From NCBI GenBank assembly GCA_025403435.1, contig CM046330.1, positions 18,746,239 through 18,810,238 on the forward strand: 64,000 bases of DNA, in the 5' to 3' direction. Of this stretch, positions 61,934-64,000 are shown piece after piece. Each line of letters opens with the position of its first letter. The stretch's first letter is position 1. The notes below the pieces were generated by a model. That model ran no database searches. It had not been told where the DNA came from and saw nothing but the letters and a program-made list of their open reading frames with translations. This DNA comes from Artocarpus heterophyllus. Its lineage: Eukaryota > Streptophyta > Magnoliopsida > Rosales > Moraceae. Both the position numbers and the translations under genes were made by a program.

Positions 61934-64000
61934 ATGGTGTCCGTGAATCCGACCCCAGCGCAAGGGTTTCACTTCTTCGATCCCATGAATATGGGCCTCC
62001 CCGGGCTCAATTCCATGCCTCCGCCGACGACGGCGCCGGTGAATTCGTCGTCGGCAGCGGCTAGTACTGCGCCGTTGACGGCGGATCCGAGCAAGAAGAT
62101 CCGGAAGCCCTACACGATCACCAAGTCTAGAGAGAGCTGGACGGAGCAAGAGCACGACAAGTTTCTAGAAGCTCTCCAATTGTAAGTCGGCGATGAATTT
62201 ATACGGATTCTTTTTTTTTTTTTTTGGGTGCATTATCATGTGCGATTACTTATGAAGGATGTTGAGTTCATGATTGGAAGGACGTTTTTTTTTTCCCATA
62301 ATTATCTATGATTGATTAGGGATTAAGAAGTAGGTTTCATGTTTTGGGGACTTTTAGTTCGTTCTTTGGTTTTTGGGGTTCAGTTTATTAATTGATCATA
62401 ATCTGAAGTTTATTTAATAGGACAGCTTCTAATTTGTAGAAATGAAATGTCTGTAAATACGAGCAACGAACATTTGTGGTATATCTTGAGATTGCAGCTT
62501 TTGCTTTTTGTGTTTTTTGTTTTTTGTTTTTTGGTTTATTAGGGATTAAGAAGTAGGTTTCATGTTTTGGGGATTTTTAGTTCATTCTTTGGTTTTTGGG
62601 GTTCAGTTTATTAATTGATCATAATCTGAAGTTTATTTAATAGGACGGCTTTTAATTTGTACAAATGAAACTTCTGTAAATACGAGCAACGAACATTTGT
62701 GGTATATCTTGAGATTGCAGCTTTTGCTTTTTATGTTTCTTGTTTTTTGTTTTTGGGTTTGCAACAAAATGCAATATTCTTGTATAGTAAAACTTACTCT
62801 TGGTATGGTCTGATCTTCTGGAATTTTTGTTAATGCTGAGTTCGTTGCAATTTGCAACCAAGTTAGCGTTGATATTAGACTATTTGAAAGTACTAACGCT
62901 GCCTAGATAAATCAATCTCCTTGATTTAAAGCTAATGAGCCACCCAGTACATGATTTTTCTGTGTATAGTTGTTATGGCTTATCGGTCATGTGAACTGAT
63001 TAGCTTTTTCTTTTTGTTTTTGGCTCAACTCATTCAGATTTGATCGCGACTGGAAGAAGATTGAAGCATTTGTTGGTTCAAAAACAGTTATTCAGGTACT
63101 TTTCTTATCCTTTATGTGCTGACGTAGGTGTAGTTCTGTGCTTAGAGCTTGAAGTCTGTTCATAACTTCTCTCAAGGAACCTGTGGTCCCTGGAAGAACA
63201 TTCTATTGACTATTTATGTTATACCATGTGTTGCAATAGTTCTATTTGTTGGAGCCCATAACCTAAGTGCCACTTGGAGATCTTGTATTTACTTCTGCTT
63301 AGAATTGTCTTTGTTTTTGAGCTTTTAGTTGCTGCAATTTTTTAACTGCTTTTGTATACTAAGACAGATACGTAGTCATGCACAAAAGTACTTTCTGAAA
63401 GTCCAGAAGAGTGGGACCAGTGAACATGTACCTCCCCCTAGACCAAAGCGAAAGGCTGCTCACCCGTACCCACAAAAAGCCTCTAAAAATGGTGTGCACA
63501 GTTGATATCTATATTCTTTAATCTTGTTTTGATAAGAGTGCTTTTTTTGTTTAATGTTAATACTTATTGCTCATAAGCATGTCTGGCAGCTCCAAATGTT
63601 ACTCATGCTACTGGGCCATTTCAATCTTCCAACGCCCCGTTGGAGCCTGGATATATTTACAGGCCAGATTCATCATCTGTGCTTGGAAATCCTGTAACCG
63701 GTGCCACATTGTCTTCTTGGAGTTATGGTTCTGTGCCACCTGTAAATGTCGCACAAGTGACCAAAGGTTTCAGTTGCTTCTATTCTATCCTTTACCAGCT
63801 GAAACTTGGTGTCTTTGTCCGTTTAAAGTTAATAACTCTGTTTGTGACAGTCTTTATGTTGTTTTTCTGATGATGGGGGGTTGTTCGTACCAGCTGTTGC
63901 TAATAATTCGTGCTATAGCAGTAGTACTGAAAGCACTCCAAGGACTTGGCCAACCAGTGAAACAATTGATCCTAGGTTACACTCCAAGGCAATGAGAGGT
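61934..64000 (+). CDS. RVE6: REVEILLE6-like SHAQKYF-type MYB transcription factor (5' part)
   Basis: Exons are 61934-62181, 63038-63095, 63368-63491, 63590-63766 and 63894 to the window end. Junctions are GT-AG and phases agree. The product starts [17 protein letters not shown]. It has a Pro/Ser/Ala-rich segment and one MYB repeat at about residues 64-115, with W69 and W88 and the third helix motif SHAQKYF at 105-111. A basic, Pro-rich [20 protein letters not shown] block (125-143) follows. This is the RVE4/6/8 (LCL) subgroup. [11 protein letters not shown] and the MVS start favour RVE6 over RVE8. These nuclear proteins bind evening elements and activate afternoon/evening clock genes. The conserved C-terminal LCL domain lies beyond the window. 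Exon 5 joins directly to ..VTK as [11 protein letters not shown], so the DDxGL segment often found between them is skipped or alternatively spliced. Confidence 0.95.
62315..62760 (+). repeat. 223-bp tandem duplication in RVE6 intron 1
   Basis: Two adjacent copies (62315-62537 and 62538-62760) begin ATTAGGGATTAAGAAGTAGG and end in a T/G-rich TTTTTTG tract. They differ at only a handful of positions. Intron 1 is 856 bp, about a quarter of which is due to the duplication. Confidence 0.92.

Overview
This window looks like a gene-poor, repeat-rich stretch of an AT-rich flowering-plant nuclear genome, probably a eudicot; the species cannot be fixed from the sequence. The evidence is two spliced plant genes with GT-AG introns, plant-type Ty3 and Ty1 LTR retrotransposons primed by initiator-Met tRNA, and many small DNA-transposon remnants.

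Layout. 1-10,083: AT-rich intergenic DNA with old repeats (a degenerate ~180-bp tandem repeat, a dispersed direct-repeat pair, a small foldback) and a decayed duplicate of the promoter, 5' UTR and first codons of the neighbouring ANGUSTIFOLIA gene (4319-4835). 10,084-18,525: an intact seven-exon ANGUSTIFOLIA (AN, plant CtBP-like) gene. Its last intron is swollen to 4.8 kb by transposons nested three deep. 18,526-25,940: intergenic, with a solo Ty3 LTR (20,895-22,836, TSD GAGAA) and a hAT-type MITE. 25,946-51,705: a decayed Ty1/Copia element with ~2-kb LTRs. Its left LTR is split by a young tandem Ty3 chromovirus insertion (26,834-42,808) of structure LTR-internal-LTR-internal-LTR, with one outer 5-bp TSD (GCTAC). 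51,711-61,012: intergenic, with a 1.1-kb foldback element, a MITE candidate, a possible 0.7-kb solo LTR, and a second Ty3-type solo LTR (58,650-61,012, TSD AAATT). 61,934-64,000 (runs off the window): the 5' part of a REVEILLE6-like SHAQKYF MYB gene.

Most unusual signal: a GC-rich, near-palindromic 16-mer (consensus GWTCGGCAGGCCGAWC) repeated with a strict 21-22-bp period. It occurs in 8-copy arrays in the three Ty3 LTRs and the first solo LTR, in 4-copy arrays in both Ty1/Copia LTRs, and in a 9-copy array in the Copia leader, about 49 copies in all. The same phased array in two unrelated retrotransposon superfamilies is not explained by ordinary element annotation.

The two host genes are unrelated in pathway: AN acts in cell-shape control and RVE6 in the circadian clock. 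Everything between them is mobile DNA or unassigned AT-rich sequence.
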